A stretch of DNA of 64,000 nt from positions 110,880,917-110,944,916 of the forward strand of contig NC_060254.1 in NCBI RefSeq assembly GCF_921293095.1, in the 5' to 3' direction. The stretch's first letter is position 1. Each line of letters opens with the position of its first letter. Shown here piece by piece: positions 46,552 through 58,171 of this stretch. This DNA comes from Ischnura elegans (lineage: Eukaryota; Arthropoda; Insecta; Odonata; Coenagrionidae). The position numbers were made by a program, and so were the translations under genes. The notes below the pieces were generated by a model. It made no database searches, was not told the DNA's origin, and saw nothing but the letters and a program-made list of their open reading frames with translations.

Positions 46552-46713
46552 TCCTTCAATGCCCGGACTGAAACTTTTCACCAAAACAACTCATCTATAG
46601 TATATAAACCAACCCCGTTCCGGAAACCTCAAGAAGACAGCTGATTGGCTGGGTGCTTGAAGAAAGGTATAAAAGAAAACTCCGCTTGGCTTGGCTTGGC
46701 ATAGAATTCTGAT

Positions 46714-47526
46714 TCAATCCAGCCACTACCTACTAATGAAAACATATTGAAATATTTCCTTTAGTGCGATGTAATCATGAGGGAGTGTATTTGAGCCATG
46801 TGAGATTATCTTATAGTAAAAATCGAACCAAAAACATTAAACTCCCTCGCTTAGGCGGCATAGAAATGTCAACCACCGCACTTTATTCCCCTTAGACCGA
46901 ACTTTTTTCGTTTGAAACTTCCTCAAGATATTCATAGGTAACTCTCCAGCGTAGGTGTGTTAGTCTACAAGTGCATTAGCGCGATTTTCGGACCTAATAT
47001 TCACCAACACTATAGCGAGCGAGCCACCACTTGGGTGTTTGGCAGGGGGTGATCAATCATCAGCATGCAAGAGAACCACCACATGCACACCACAAGGTCA
47101 TAAATATTTCACACAAAAACAAAATATACACATTAATCAAAAGGCAAAACTTACCAACGCGTTCCAAAAAAATCAATTTAATATTCATCGTTGCAAACTT
47201 ACTTCAAAGTTCTTATATTTCCACTGGAGTCGTGCTCACGTCGCAGGATGATTGACCCTATTCAGCAAGACAACATTAAGAATCAAAATGATATGAATCC
47301 ATTTTAGTTCAGTTAATTTATCATATTTATCCTTTTATTGGTGCGATTAATTTCCCTTGGGGGCCCATTTTTCTCATAATAAGTAATTACTCTGTCACAA
47401 TAAGCGTGCCAAGCCATTCCTAACTTTTATTGCAACTAGCTTTTTAATGTGCGTCAATATTTGAACGAACTATTACGAGTATAGACTCCTTAGGTATAAA
47501 TTATTGCTGGGACGCATGATTATGAT
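46714..47526. other. Unassigned DNA
   Basis: No feature recognised; overlapping short frames near 47031-47255 have no motif. Confidence 0.4.
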
Positions 47527-47627
47527 AGTTTTAAACAGAGTCTTCTGGATTGTTGATAATACACTACAAACGACCCTATGAGGGAGTAGTGTAGAGAACT
47601 GCCATCCAGAGGACTCTGGTTTTAAAA
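47527..47627. repeat. Imperfect hairpin, ~42-bp arms
   Basis: Arms 47527-47568 and 47586-47627 pair with a few mismatches: AGTTTTAAACAGAGTCTTCTGG with CCAGAGGACTCTGG, and ACACTAC with GTAGTGT next to a 17-base loop. It is probably a small fold-back or miniature element; a DNA-level role is unknown. Confidence 0.6.
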
Positions 47628-47639
47628 AGAGTAATTATA

Positions 47640-48820
47640 CAAGTAAACATAATTATTTTCAGGACCCTAATACTTCGAGGCTTGAGTTGCAGGTACAATA
47701 TTCATCTCACCATTAAATTTTATTCTTTGTTCTCGTTTACAATATTTTCTTTATTTTTGGCGAATTAACGCATCACCATGAAGCCGAACTCTATGAACGA
47801 AAAAAAATATTCTCCCGAAATTATAGAATTTTCAACGTTGTTTACCTCGATAATAAGCCTTACTCATAACTGCAATTGTGAATCATACTCCTTTGAAATA
47901 AAGGGTTGCGTTGCCGACGTGAATGAGAGAAATAGTTTTGTTAAGTGAATTTATATCTGTGTTTAGGATACATGTGAATACAGAAATAAGTGTGACTGTT
48001 TGTTAAAATTAAAGTAGCTAAATGCAAATGCTTTCGATTTCCAAAATAATGCCGTGAAATAGAAAGGCAGAAAACATTCAACGGCCTAATAGCTTCCAAT
48101 ATCATAAATTCAGAGATGGTAGTTTATATCGAGACCTTCTGCACACGATGAATTTTTTATTTATTTCAAAATGAAAAACTGCAGAGATTTCTAAGCAAAT
48201 ATTGCGATATAATGTGTATGCTAGTGGATGTAATGAATTCATTTTGAATTTGAGGAAATGAATAAGCAGCGTTTGGAATAGGATAATGAAAAGTATTCGC
48301 ATTGCGCCGCAATCTTAACTAAGGATATATCAACCGTACGATGTCTGATTCGAGGATAAATTTACAGCTACTGCGCGGAAATATCGGCAGCAATTATAAA
48401 TAAATTATTACAAGGTGTAGAATTCAATGGATCTCAATATCATTTAAGGCGATTCTTTGCTGTCACAGCATAATTAACGTGATCTGATATAAATAATATT
48501 ATATTCTTCTTCGTCTATATTATTTCCCGAGTCGATCTATTTTCACTCTAATTGGAACATCCATTACTGCTACTAAGGAGCGTGTTACTCCCGAGTGCTT
48601 GATACGCCGTCGTTGTGAGAACTTAAACATATTGCTTCCTCTATGCTATTCTCTTGTATATTTGAGAGAAAATTAGGTAATCTTAATTTTTTAAACGATT
48701 TAGGTCTTCATTGCTTGGGGTCACATTCCCACCGCGATGCATCGAAGTATTTAAAATAAATAATGATTGGCCTTTGCTGAAAAAATTGCTCTTAATTTTT
48801 GGGTATCCAGAGAATCGATC
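47640..48820. other. Unassigned AT-rich DNA
   Basis: No feature recognised. Confidence 0.4.
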
Positions 48821-48983
48821 TTTTATTTGATACCCCATTCCGGATTTCCAAATTGAATCCAGATATCGTTAATCGATAATCAAGTGTGAATCTAGATCAT
48901 GCAAGCTTTTGCGTTTGTAATAATTATTTATGTGCCCCTTTCAAAGCCTGAATTAGAATTGTTCGAAAATTAGACACTGAGTT
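48821..48983 (+). repeat. Diverged tandem duplication, unit 1
   Basis: About 160 bases align with 49123-49289 in the same orientation. Shared runs include TATCGTTAATCG, TAATCAAGTGT, ATCATGCA and CGAAAATTAGACACTGA. Substitutions and small indels are spread throughout, so the duplication is old. Confidence 0.75.
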
Positions 48984-49122
48984 AAGCAAGCCATGAAACC
49001 GTCGATCTCACTATTTCTGAGATTTCATTAACAAATTGATGATGTTTTAATATAATGTGCCTCACTAAAATAACCTGGCACACCCATTTTTATTACTCCT
49101 TACAATTCCAAAGATCATTTGA

Positions 49123-49289
49123 TTTCATTTGATATCCCATTACGAATTTCTAAATTAAATCCAGTTATCGTTAATCGGTAATCAAGTGTAAATCTTAATC
49201 ATGCAGGCTTTTGGGTTTGTAAGAGTTATTTCCGTGCCGCTTTCAAAGCCAGAATTGAAAAATTGATCGAAAATTAGACACTGATTTAC
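49123..49289 (+). repeat. Diverged tandem duplication, unit 2
   Basis: Second copy of the unit at 48821-48983, offset by about 302 bp. The intervening part (48984-49122) shows no clear duplication. Confidence 0.75.
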
Positions 49290-52090
49290 ACTCACCTATG
49301 TTTCCGTGAGGTACGCGAATTCCGCTTGCCGATCAAATAGTTTCCATTGTATATCTCTCTTTTTTGGCCTCCTGGGCAAGCGTGATGATTCGAAACACAC
49401 GGTCAGTATTTCTCTTCTTCTTGGTCTGGTGTGTGTTTAGAAAGGAGTCGCTCGCTCTTGTGTTCGCCATAAGGTCGTCCACTTTGTAGAGAGCGTTTAA
49501 AGCAATTGTATTCTGCGATGAATATTCATACGGGGGGCATCGAAGACCAAATTCCCACGCCTCTCTCTCGTCCAAAAACATCCTTACGCATTTAAATTTT
49601 TTGGACCGTCGAGTGTTCAAAATTGAATGCGAAATTTGAATTGAAATTCGAATTCCGTGTGACAAAAACGTTTGATTGTTCTTCACAGAAGGGGCCATAA
49701 TGAATATTATCCTGCGGTGTAACACAAAATATGCGTGAAAGTATTTCTTTTTTTCCTCGATAATGCTTGCCTTCCAAGCTCGTTTTAGAACCTCACTTCG
49801 CGGGAAGTGTTTATTTTGTTTGTTGGACGCGCATCGGTTCTCATTTTTCTTCCAATGTTATTGCTGTTATTTCGAGACGAACATCCTCTGTTGTGCGGTC
49901 CCGAGTCGAGTGGTATTTGAGCATGTTTTGTGGGAGATGAACATTTTTATGCTGTTATATTCTGTGGGAATCTTTTTTTTTGGGGGGCAGCAATATTTTT
50001 CGGGATTTTTACCCCTCGAGTTTTTTTATTTCAACTGCATTCTTTACCAGCGACGGTTTTTTCCCTCAAAATATATGTCGCGACCCCGTGTTTTCCGGGC
50101 GTGGGCGTAATTTCATCTGACTCTACGGAGCGTAATTGATGGAATGCGGTCACCCCTGACTCCGTTCACAGCTCGTTTGCTTGAGTAGGAATACACGGGA
50201 AATGGGCTTTTAGATAACTTCGTTTGACACAATTTTGAGTACAAGTTAATTCTGAGGTGATCAAACGTTGAAGTTTGTTTTTTTTCTAATGCTTTTGGTC
50301 GGCTAATCGACATGAGTGTTGGGTATTTATGAATGGGTGTATACCATCAGAGTGACGCTCATTTGGAAAAGCTGACAGAGATTTTTTTTTATAAGTGGAA
50401 AGGCGTAGTATATCAGAAAAAATAAACAATGAATCTAAAAAAATCCATGTTTTATGGTAATAGTGAATCATTTACATTTTCCCCCCTTTTATTACTTTAT
50501 CCATACACAATCAACGGCATTTAAATATTCTGTGCATTTCTGATCAATTTAACCGCTTTATATATTTTGTGACGTCCTCTTTAGGAATTGGTTTGGAAAA
50601 GTCAGGGAATACTGTTCGTTCATGACAGGCCATCACATTTCATGGCCTGATTTACTCAAAAGGCTGCGGTTATTTGTTTATGGCTCCGCGATGAAGAGAA
50701 ACTTGTTTCCCTATTTTTCATTTGGCTGGTCAATCTTGGCATTGATCGAGTGTATGGTTGTGTTTATCAGTTTACATGGTAACAGGCACAATTAATTTAT
50801 GCAGTTTTGTCCTCTTTTTTAGGTATAACTTACCTGCATCGGGGGATACTTGGTCTCTGCGATGAACTACGGTAAGCTGTAAGTTTGATTACCTTTAATC
50901 CTTTTCAAAAACATTTTTTACCGGAGGTTGTTTTTCCCAGACTTTTTTATGTGTTCTAACGGAAGAAAAATCTTCTAGAGACACGAAAATATCTTCTAAC
51001 TGGCCCTGTGATAACAAAATAGAATATATCGAGCTGAAGCTGAACTTAATGTACTAGCTAAACTTAGTGTACAGACCAAATAACTTAATATATTGCGCGT
51101 AAATCGTACATCATCATGTATTCTGTATTGCAGTAAATAGGTATATATTTTTCCTGCTTTGTATTGGCTAGTATTCTTGATAGAAATTGAGATATAATTA
51201 AGTTTATTAGTTTCAGTGATACTTATTGTCCAAACCAAGGCACCGTCTCTGTACTCAGCGTTTTGTGTCGGCTTCGCCAAGTATTATCCTGAGCGTTTTT
51301 TCCTAGAAAGATATTTTCTATTGCCTCGTGAGCACAAAAAAATATCTAGCGCTTTTGCACCCCATGTGCTTCGCTTGAATAAACATGTGCCATTCAGCTG
51401 AAGTAGAATGGCATTCTCATCGATGAAAAATAAATTCTACAACTGTGTTCTACAATTTTCCTATTGAAATGAGACGACAGTGCGATATTTGTAATACCCC
51501 CACGCGGTATAAGGTTGGCTTGTGTGAATCTAGTTCATGGGGGATTTTGCTTTCATAAAAATGATTTTCGTTTCTTTTAGAGAGCCATAGTTGGAATTGT
51601 TTGCGACTTATGAAATTCAAGCCGAGCTAAGCAAAACATTTTAAACGTTGAGCTCCATGCTGCTGAGATTTTATAAATAAAATGACGATTAATATATTCG
51701 ATACTTCCATAAAATAACCTGACACATCTATTTTTCTCCGTGCAGCTTCGAGGATTTTTCACAAGTCTATCTTTTCGTCACGCGGATTAAAAATATTTTT
51801 AGTCACCAGTATTCTCCTCTTTTCAATAATTTCTCTTTCGTTGGCGTTTTGCAGAAATTTTTATGTCACTGATTCCGTGCATTCACTCTTCATGCTTTAT
51901 GTGCCTCTGCTCTTCCAGCAAAGCCTGCGTCATCGCGGACGCTATTCAATCCCTCTCGTTGGGAAGAACTTCACTCACTCGTGCGTTTTATCTTGCGTCG
52001 CCAGCTTGGTAAATTTCACACCTGCATATTTCATAACATCAGATTATGCTTCTCCCGGTATCATATATCGTTCTCAGGGCTGGATTTCTT
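49290..52090. other. Unassigned DNA
   Basis: A 130-residue minus-strand frame (49333-49725) begins MLHRR and has no recognisable domain. Overlapping frames near 49763-50139 lie in T-rich DNA. No gene is called. Confidence 0.45.
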
Positions 52091-52290
52091 ATTATTTTTT
52101 TTTTTATTCTCAAACCACCGGATACAGCTCTTATTGGCCATTTTATACCGGGGTATTCAACAAATGTGACAATTAAACGTACACTAACAACCATGCCCTG
52201 GACCGCGGAAAACCGACCCAGGCGGGGCTCGAACCCGCGACCTCTCGTTTGGCAGGCGAGGACGTTATTACCCACCGTCCGGGGCCGGCA
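52091..52290 (-). mobile_element. tRNA-Gly-like SINE (family S2), copy 2
   Basis: Minus strand: head with CTCGCCTGCCAAACGAGAGG, whose CTCG and CGAG can pair, and B box GGGTTCGAGCCCC. The body has CCCCGGTATAAAATGGCCAA and a tail GTGGTTTGAGAATA followed by a run of A. It matches the copy at 18890-19091 from end to end, with substitutions only in a minority of positions. Confidence 0.75.
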
Positions 52291-53654
52291 GTAAGACACT
52301 CCATATCCATCTATATTTTTCCACAGTGTTTCATTAAGTCCGAACGGTTTTTCTTCTCCGGTGGATCAATACCTTGTCCTAAGTGTCCACGACTTGGTCC
52401 TCCTTGGCACCTGTTCTTTTTCTGATTTTATGTTTTAAATATTTTAACTCGTGTTTAAATAATATTTTTCTTAAATACAGCTATTGTATTTCTTTTTTTT
52501 TTCGAAAAAAGAAGTGCGAATAATTATTTGGCATGAGGACCGCAGTTAGCTGATCAATTGGTTGAATTGCATTCGTTTTATTTGAATCAAATTTTCTATC
52601 TTTAAAATTCCAGCCTCGACTTTAAAATTTTTGAAAGTGTCGAAGAAAATACATTCTCGTGTTAGCTTTTACTAAACATTTCCTTCTCTCTTTCGTATTT
52701 TTTAGCCAACGTTGGTGAAGATGAGGTTAGATAACTGTCAGTTACAGTGTTGGTCACAGTGAACGTCGATAGTTTTCTTATATTCAAGAATGAGGGTTGT
52801 CAAAAGTCTTAGTTATAGCTTTCCCTGAGAAAATGGATGAAATTGGACTTTTGGATGTCAGGGGTGTAAAATCAGCCCGCATTTTCCATAAAAACAAAAC
52901 GGAGTTTCCATATCACATCCTCATTATGTCCCATATATACCTTGGTGTCTTTACATTAATCCATGTAACATATAAAAATGTTCACATCTTGAGGGATTAT
53001 CCACCATGTATTTGCTCCTTTTAAATCCTTACCATGACTGTCCTCCCGATACCGATAGTAACAGTAGGCCCGTGGTCAACAACCGCTAACCGCGATATCA
53101 ACTCACTAGATACATCGTTCTGCGCATGCTCGGACGGCGTCCCAAGACTTCGATAAGGCTCAAGCTTAGACGCGTCATAGCACCAGCAGCCTCCACCACT
53201 ACTACTGTACTTATAACTGCATGGTGATGGATTGGGACGTTCTTGCCAGCGCCCCGCGGCTACAAATGCGAACTTTTCGCGCTATTTTTGCGTGTTTTTC
53301 CTGCGTTTTCGATGTATGCGATTGAAAAAACACCTTTGTTCATAGATGTATAATTACAATTGAATGGGTTTTTAATTTGTTTTCATTTTTTCAAATCTTT
53401 GGGAGGGGTGGCGTCCGAGAGTCCTTATGGGCAAGCCACCACTGCTCTGAGGCACCATTTATCTCCTCTTCGCGTGGTTCTCAGCTCTCGTGCTTGGCGA
53501 AGTAAGTTGCACATCGTCGAGATCTCTGCAACCCTTTCACCTGCGGCCGGATCATTAACCCGTACAGTGGCGGATAGTTGTTTTTTATTTTGGCCCACGG
53601 TTTACTCACTCATACCTTAGAGATAACTGACACGGGAAAATAGAAAGGGTTAGG
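52291..53654. other. Unassigned DNA
   Basis: No feature recognised; frames at 52797-53024 and 53360-53620 have no motif. Confidence 0.4.
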
Positions 53655-53980
53655 TAAACGAATAGGGCCGGGAGCCGCTGGAGACTCGGAGGCTGCGCGC
53701 AAGACTTAGATTGTTTGAACAATTGAGAATAGAGAGACACAGAGAACAATACATTAGAACCCCACTATATTTCCAGGTCGGATAGAAGAGATAAATTAAG
53801 AGAGATATTTTGTCAAATGGATAGGTATTGGAGTTCGTTTTTCCTTCGAGCACTTTAATTAATGCTTAATGGAACTTGGTTGGAGTATTTCATTTTAAGG
53901 CAGCTTGTGTCCTATCACCCCCAGCCACACACTTATTTAAACGGCTTGTGCGGTGGTGCATACATGTAGACGAGGATTAT
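53655..53980 (+). pseudogene. CR1-like LINE family A, C-terminus and 3' UTR
   Basis: DNA-level match to 57844-58160: GGAGACTCGGAGGC, then AGAACCCCACTATATTTCCAGG, then GATAAATTAAGAGAGATATTTTG. The protein block is broken by several stops and shifts. The 3' terminus follows as AGCTTGTGTCCTATCACCCC and ends at TACATGTAGACGAGG. Confidence 0.65.
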
Positions 53981-54095
53981 TAAGTTTTCTGTGCATTTTA
54001 TCCCAAATGATTTTTAATGTAAGAATACATCAAAGCACTGCAGGAACAAGTGATTTTGAACGCGCACGGGTGCAAAGTTACACCAGAGGATGAAT

Positions 54096-54337
54096 TTCCC
54101 TATGAAAAATATTTGACTTAGCCGGGATTCGAACCCGGATGTCCCGATTGCCGGTCAGGTGTGTTGGCCAGTTTCATTACCAAGCCATTTTCTCAGAGGG
54201 AACCTGGGGATGCGATGGGTTATCACGAAGTTCGGTCTGAGAAAATGGCTTGATAGTGTAACTGGTCAACACTCCTGACCGACAATCGGGAGATCCGGGT
54301 TCGAATCCCGGCTAAGTCAAATATTTTTTCACGGGAA
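54096..54337. mobile_element. Head-to-head pair of tRNA-derived SINEs (family S1) forming a palindrome
   Basis: Arm 54096-54197 is a minus-strand SINE head and arm 54236-54337 is a plus-strand head. They are separated by 38 bases. Both have B box GGGTTCGAATCCC, a GGCTAAGTCAAATATTT junction and an outer part near CTGAGAAAATGGCTTG. The arms differ at several places, including the anticodon region (CGGCAAT versus CGACAAT). The right arm reads away from the centre, so the two promoters face outward. Confidence 0.7.
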
Positions 54338-55005
54338 ACTACATCCGTTGGTGTATTTAAATATATCGTTTTACTTTTCCCTAACCCCTAGTTATTTCTA
54401 AAAAGTAATTGTTAAAAATCACGAAATGGTGTTTTTTAATAAATCAAGAATGATTTTCATAACGCTAGAGTGACAAGAAAATATTTTGAATAATGACAGT
54501 AACTAATCAATGGTTATACAACTTAGAATATTTTTAATTACTTGCAGCCTATCAAACTCTGTTGGGTAAGAAATTTTAATCAGTAATTTGTAATCAAATT
54601 TTAACGGAATAATTATTTTTTTTGAAATTATTAATGCAAAGTCAACTCAAAACTTTATCTAGACTCATTGTCTTGAAATTTCGTGGTAATGTTCCCAAAG
54701 GCATGGGTGAGGGAATTGTGAGCCAGAATCCCTCATATCTGTATCCCTCTCCACTTGGCGGATAAGTGAGCGGTGGACGAAAGTCTCTCTTTGACATGCG
54801 GCTGAATCTTTTTCTCGTCGAGGACGTCGTGTTCCCCAGATTGCGCGCCCCCGGAATGTAGGCACCACGCACGCAATAAAACCTTTCCCTTCTTCACATT
54901 CCAACAACCTTTCCCCTCCTCTGTGACCTCGCATTCTGTTACAAACGCATGTAGCCTGGATCACTCATCACTTGACCACTTTCGAGTCTGAAGATTTCCT
55001 GGAGT
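54338..55005. other. Unassigned DNA
   Basis: No feature recognised. Minus-strand frames near 54642-54964 carry no motif. Confidence 0.4.
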
Positions 55006-56099
55006 ACCGTTAACTGGGGTAACAATCGCCCAGCTTTTCATGATATCTTGGAAACATACCAACTTATTTATAATTTTAAAATTAATAAACAATGAGCGTA
55101 ATTAAATAAAGTACAAGTAATTAAATTTATTGAAAAATAATTTACCTTAAATCTAGGCTGTTACTGAACTTGTTGTAACATCTAGGATTTGTTTTTTTTT
55201 TCAAAAATTTACCCCAATTCAAGTTAACTTTGGCCCAATATAATTAAAACATACAGTTCCAGTTCTAAACCATGAGCTTGAGCAGAGATACCCCATGAAA
55301 TTGATCTTTTAGAGTACTGCTTTAGTGTTTCTTGATTTTAACCGGTAAATTAATTTCATTTGGGTAAAAATGAAAAACAAATAGCAACATTCCTGTTAGG
55401 AAAAACCATATTATAATGCAATGTACCAATGTATCTATAACCAGTTAGTGCTCCAAATTCCATCCTAGCCTTCATCAGAAAATTCATTAATATTCATCAG
55501 AAGAAGATTCATAACTGTCACTAGCTGACTAATGCAATAACTAAGCCGAAAATCAATGCAAATGGCAAAATATGATACAATGAATCTTTTTAAGTCTCTG
55601 GGCCAAAGTTACCCCAATTGACCGTACCAAAGTTCCAATATCATTTGCTGCATAAACAGTATGATGGAAATTCTTCATCACTGATAGAATCGAGTAAGAA
55701 GCACTGTTTGTATTTTAAGCATGAACATAGGGGGGAATGGGCGATAGTTGGGCCGCTTGAAAGCGTTCTAAACATGACTCAAAAGTGGGCCTAATCCAAT
55801 ATAAACATATAAATCTAGTTCTAAACCATGAGTGCGAGCAAAGATATCCCATACAATTGATCTCTCAATGTAGTGTTTTCAAGTGTTCCTTGATTTTAAC
55901 CTATAATTTTTTTATTCGGGTCGCATTACGGATTTGATTCAAGAGTAGGTATGGCTAGATATTCTACCCGTCTTCAAGTGCAAGAACTAATTCCGCAGTA
56001 TAATCCGCAGTAATTGTAAAATACAGAAATATGAATATTTTTACGCCTATGATCCAAGGCTACCTGGAAAGGGCCATGGTTACCCCAGTTGACGGAAAC
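55006..56099. repeat. 'GGGGTAAC' repeat element 2 with internal duplication
   Basis: The left edge ACCGTTAACTGGGGTAAC (55006-55023) is mirrored at the right edge by GTTACCCCAGTTGACGG (56079-56095). A third copy of the end motif lies inside at 55601-55626 (CCAAAGTTACCCCAATTGAC). The segment near 55243-55345 is repeated, diverged, near 55788-55915 (TCTAGTTCTAAACCATGAG, then AATTGATCT, then CTTGATTTTAACC). The internal unit is about 545 bp and appears to be present in two partial copies. Non-coding. Confidence 0.6.
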
Positions 56100-57628
56100 T
56101 ATTGTTGAACTAAATTCTAAATGTAAATATCCTCATTATTATACGCAAAAGTTTTCGACAGTGTTATTGCCTCTGCCAACACTTTTTAGCGACCGAATCA
56201 AAAACCCGGGTCGCCCTGAAATCCGTTCCTTCTCGCGAGTGGTGGGAATTGGAGCGGTATAGTGGTGCTTCTAAGCTCTTGGATACGGAACAAAGGGGGC
56301 GTCCTTGTCGCTCACCGCTTAACTCCTTCGCCAGGGCGCTCGCTGTAGAAGACGGAACAGGGATTGGCTCCCATTCTGCTAATCACGGAAGAGGGCTGAA
56401 TTGCCGTCGAGAAGTTCGCCCTGCACTGCACGCTCCCTCTCTTCCACGACTCCATCCTCTCTGGTCTTTCTCTCTCGCCGCCGTCGGGGTAATTGTGTTC
56501 ATTATACCTTGTGGCTTGCATCGCGGCAGCGGTCGCTTTTCGCTTCCCTTTCCCTCCCATCCAGAGGAGAAAGTCGAGGATGTTGCTTCCAACTTCTCCC
56601 GTCAGAGGACTCTGTAAAGAGCATGGCGAAGAGCGGTAGCTATGCTCAAGAGAGCGGTGCACCCCAAGCGATTTCCTCCTCACTCTTAAAAATCTTTTAT
56701 TTTTTCTCTACAACTTTTATTTCCACCAAATCTTCCACTTTTAAAAATATTCTTTTAATTTTTTTCTCAAAGTCTCCATCTTGAGATCTTTCCTCATTCA
56801 CCGTGTATCTTCAGTTTCGCGGGATGAATCTCGAGTTTTTCATCAGGTTGGCGGACTCATGTATTCAAGTAAAGAGTGGAAGAGTGACCTCATAAGGGTG
56901 TACACTTCTGCGTATTCCGCGAAAAAAATGACCGTCAGCGCGTAAACAAAATACTAAGGAAGACGAATCTATCGTCAGAAGGAGTACGAGAAAAGGAAGA
57001 TGGCGTTACACATATTTTGCGCGATTAAAGCCTGAATCACGCGTTCATTTTTTTCACGACCATTTCGAACGATAGCTCCACCGATCGCTCCAATGATGAT
57101 GGAAAAATGGCCATTTCGCGCAATCATTTCGCGCGTTTGCTTCAGGGATGAAAACACCATCCCTCGGCGCCCACACTCACTCTGCACGCCCCTTTTTCCG
57201 TCGCTAAGAACGTCCCTGGTCCCGTCTTTTAACCAACCAGAACATACAGCCACAATTAAAAATTTCAACACCACGCTTGGCTTTCATAGAACGACAGTTA
57301 AAAATAAGGAAATTGAGGGAATAAGCGATGGAAAAAGGGACGGTGGGAATGACCGTGTGATTTTGATAATGATGGGTCTAGCGATCACTCTTGGTCATTA
57401 TTATCCTGAAAATCTATCTAGCTGGAGCTATCAGTTTGAGGGATGGAAAAAATAAAAGTGTAATTGAGGCATTAGTTTTGGAACCGATAGAGAATCGGAT
57501 CCTATTTGCTTAACTTAGATTCCTTACGAATGATTAAGAATATAGTTATTTCAGAGCATAACGGAGAGCATCATATTAGAACGGTGCCGTTATTTCAGGT
57601 TCGAAAAATATAAAAATAGACTTTTTGC
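56100..57628. other. Unassigned DNA with a GC-richer block
   Basis: Bases about 56200-56640 are GC-richer with overlapping frames on both strands. None shows a domain or a convincing codon bias, and no gene is called. Confidence 0.4.
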
Positions 57629-57800
57629 CAAAGAGGTAAGTGTAGGAATTTGATATTCCCCCGGACAATGAATACCTTTATAAATGCTAAGTGGTCCTCT
57701 GGCACTCAAACTCCTCACACTCGCAACGTAATATTTAAATACTCCTAAACAGGCAAAAGGCTGGTGTCCTAACAGATTCCACGGTACGCGCATAGGCCGA
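57629..57800 (+). mobile_element. CR1-like LINE family A, 3' UTR fragment
   Basis: The sequence TTCCCCCGGACAATGAATAC followed by AATGCTAAGTGGTCCTCT matches the family 3' UTR seen inverted at 17.65 and 38.85 kb. The terminal GGCTGGTGTCCTAACA block follows at about 57760. It stands 40 bp upstream of another copy in the same orientation. Confidence 0.6.
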
Positions 57801-57839
57801 TGTGTTAAGCGACGTGTTACCGACTTAGGGAAGCGTTAC

Positions 57840-58171
57840 ACAGATGGTTAACGAATTAGGATGGTTGCCGCTAGAGACTCGGAGGCCACGCGCTAGGCTT
57901 AGATTGCTCGAGCAATCGGGAAATGATATCTTTCAGAGCGATAAGGAGAACATCATACTAGAACTCCACTTTATTTCCAGGTTCGACAGAAACGATAAAT
58001 TAAGAGAGATATTTTGCCGAATGGATAGATATGGGAGCTCTTTTTCTCTTCAAACAATAAGGAACTTTAATAGGTGCTTGGCGGAATATCGTTATAGCAT
58101 TTCCTTTTCATCTGTCTCAACGGCTTGTGTTCCAACTCCCCCTGCTGTCAGCTGAGGTGGCTTGCAAGGTA
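57840..58171 (+). pseudogene. CR1-like LINE family A, best-preserved C-terminus, split by mariner
   Basis: About 100 codons are open: ELGWLPLETRRPRARLRLLE, then QSGNDIFQSDKENIILE, then FISRFDRNDKLREIFCRMDR, then SFSLQTIRNFN, the last block of CR1-like LINE proteins. The 3' UTR starts after the stop near 58155 and reaches GTGGCTTGCAAGGTA, where a mariner is inserted. The LINE resumes at 59475 with TAGTATGTGGATGTAG, the expected family terminus. Confidence 0.75.

Larger units (their letters stand above)
43692..46700 (+). mobile_element. Jockey-like LINE, near-intact, 5'-truncated inside ORF1
   Basis: The 13-14-bp direct repeats (C)ATAGAATTCTGAT at 43678-43691 and 46700-46713 bracket a 3.0-kb insertion. 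It holds the last 60 codons of ORF1, a complete ORF2 and a ~150-bp 3' UTR, and finishes in (C)TTGGC repeated three times (46685-46700) rather than poly(A). Identical target-site duplications and an undamaged ORF2 argue for a recent insertion. The 5' truncation removes the internal promoter and most of ORF1, so the copy itself is not expected to be autonomous. Confidence 0.9.

Noticed and set aside
49333..49725. 130-residue minus-strand open frame
   Set aside because: The best-looking non-transposon frame, but no family resemblance, and no splice or promoter context. Left as unassigned.
50828..50870. U1 snRNA-like 5' end (ACTTACCTG)
   Set aside because: Only the nine-base splice-site complement matches. 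The following sequence does not follow U1 and no Sm site or stem structure is seen.
54236..54325. Functional tRNA gene
   Set aside because: A- and B-box-like sequences are present, but arms do not form a full cloverleaf and a mirror copy with a SINE tail lies next to it.
56249..56784. Overlapping open frames of 120-127 residues on both strands
   Set aside because: They follow a local rise in GC content, and none has a domain or convincing composition.
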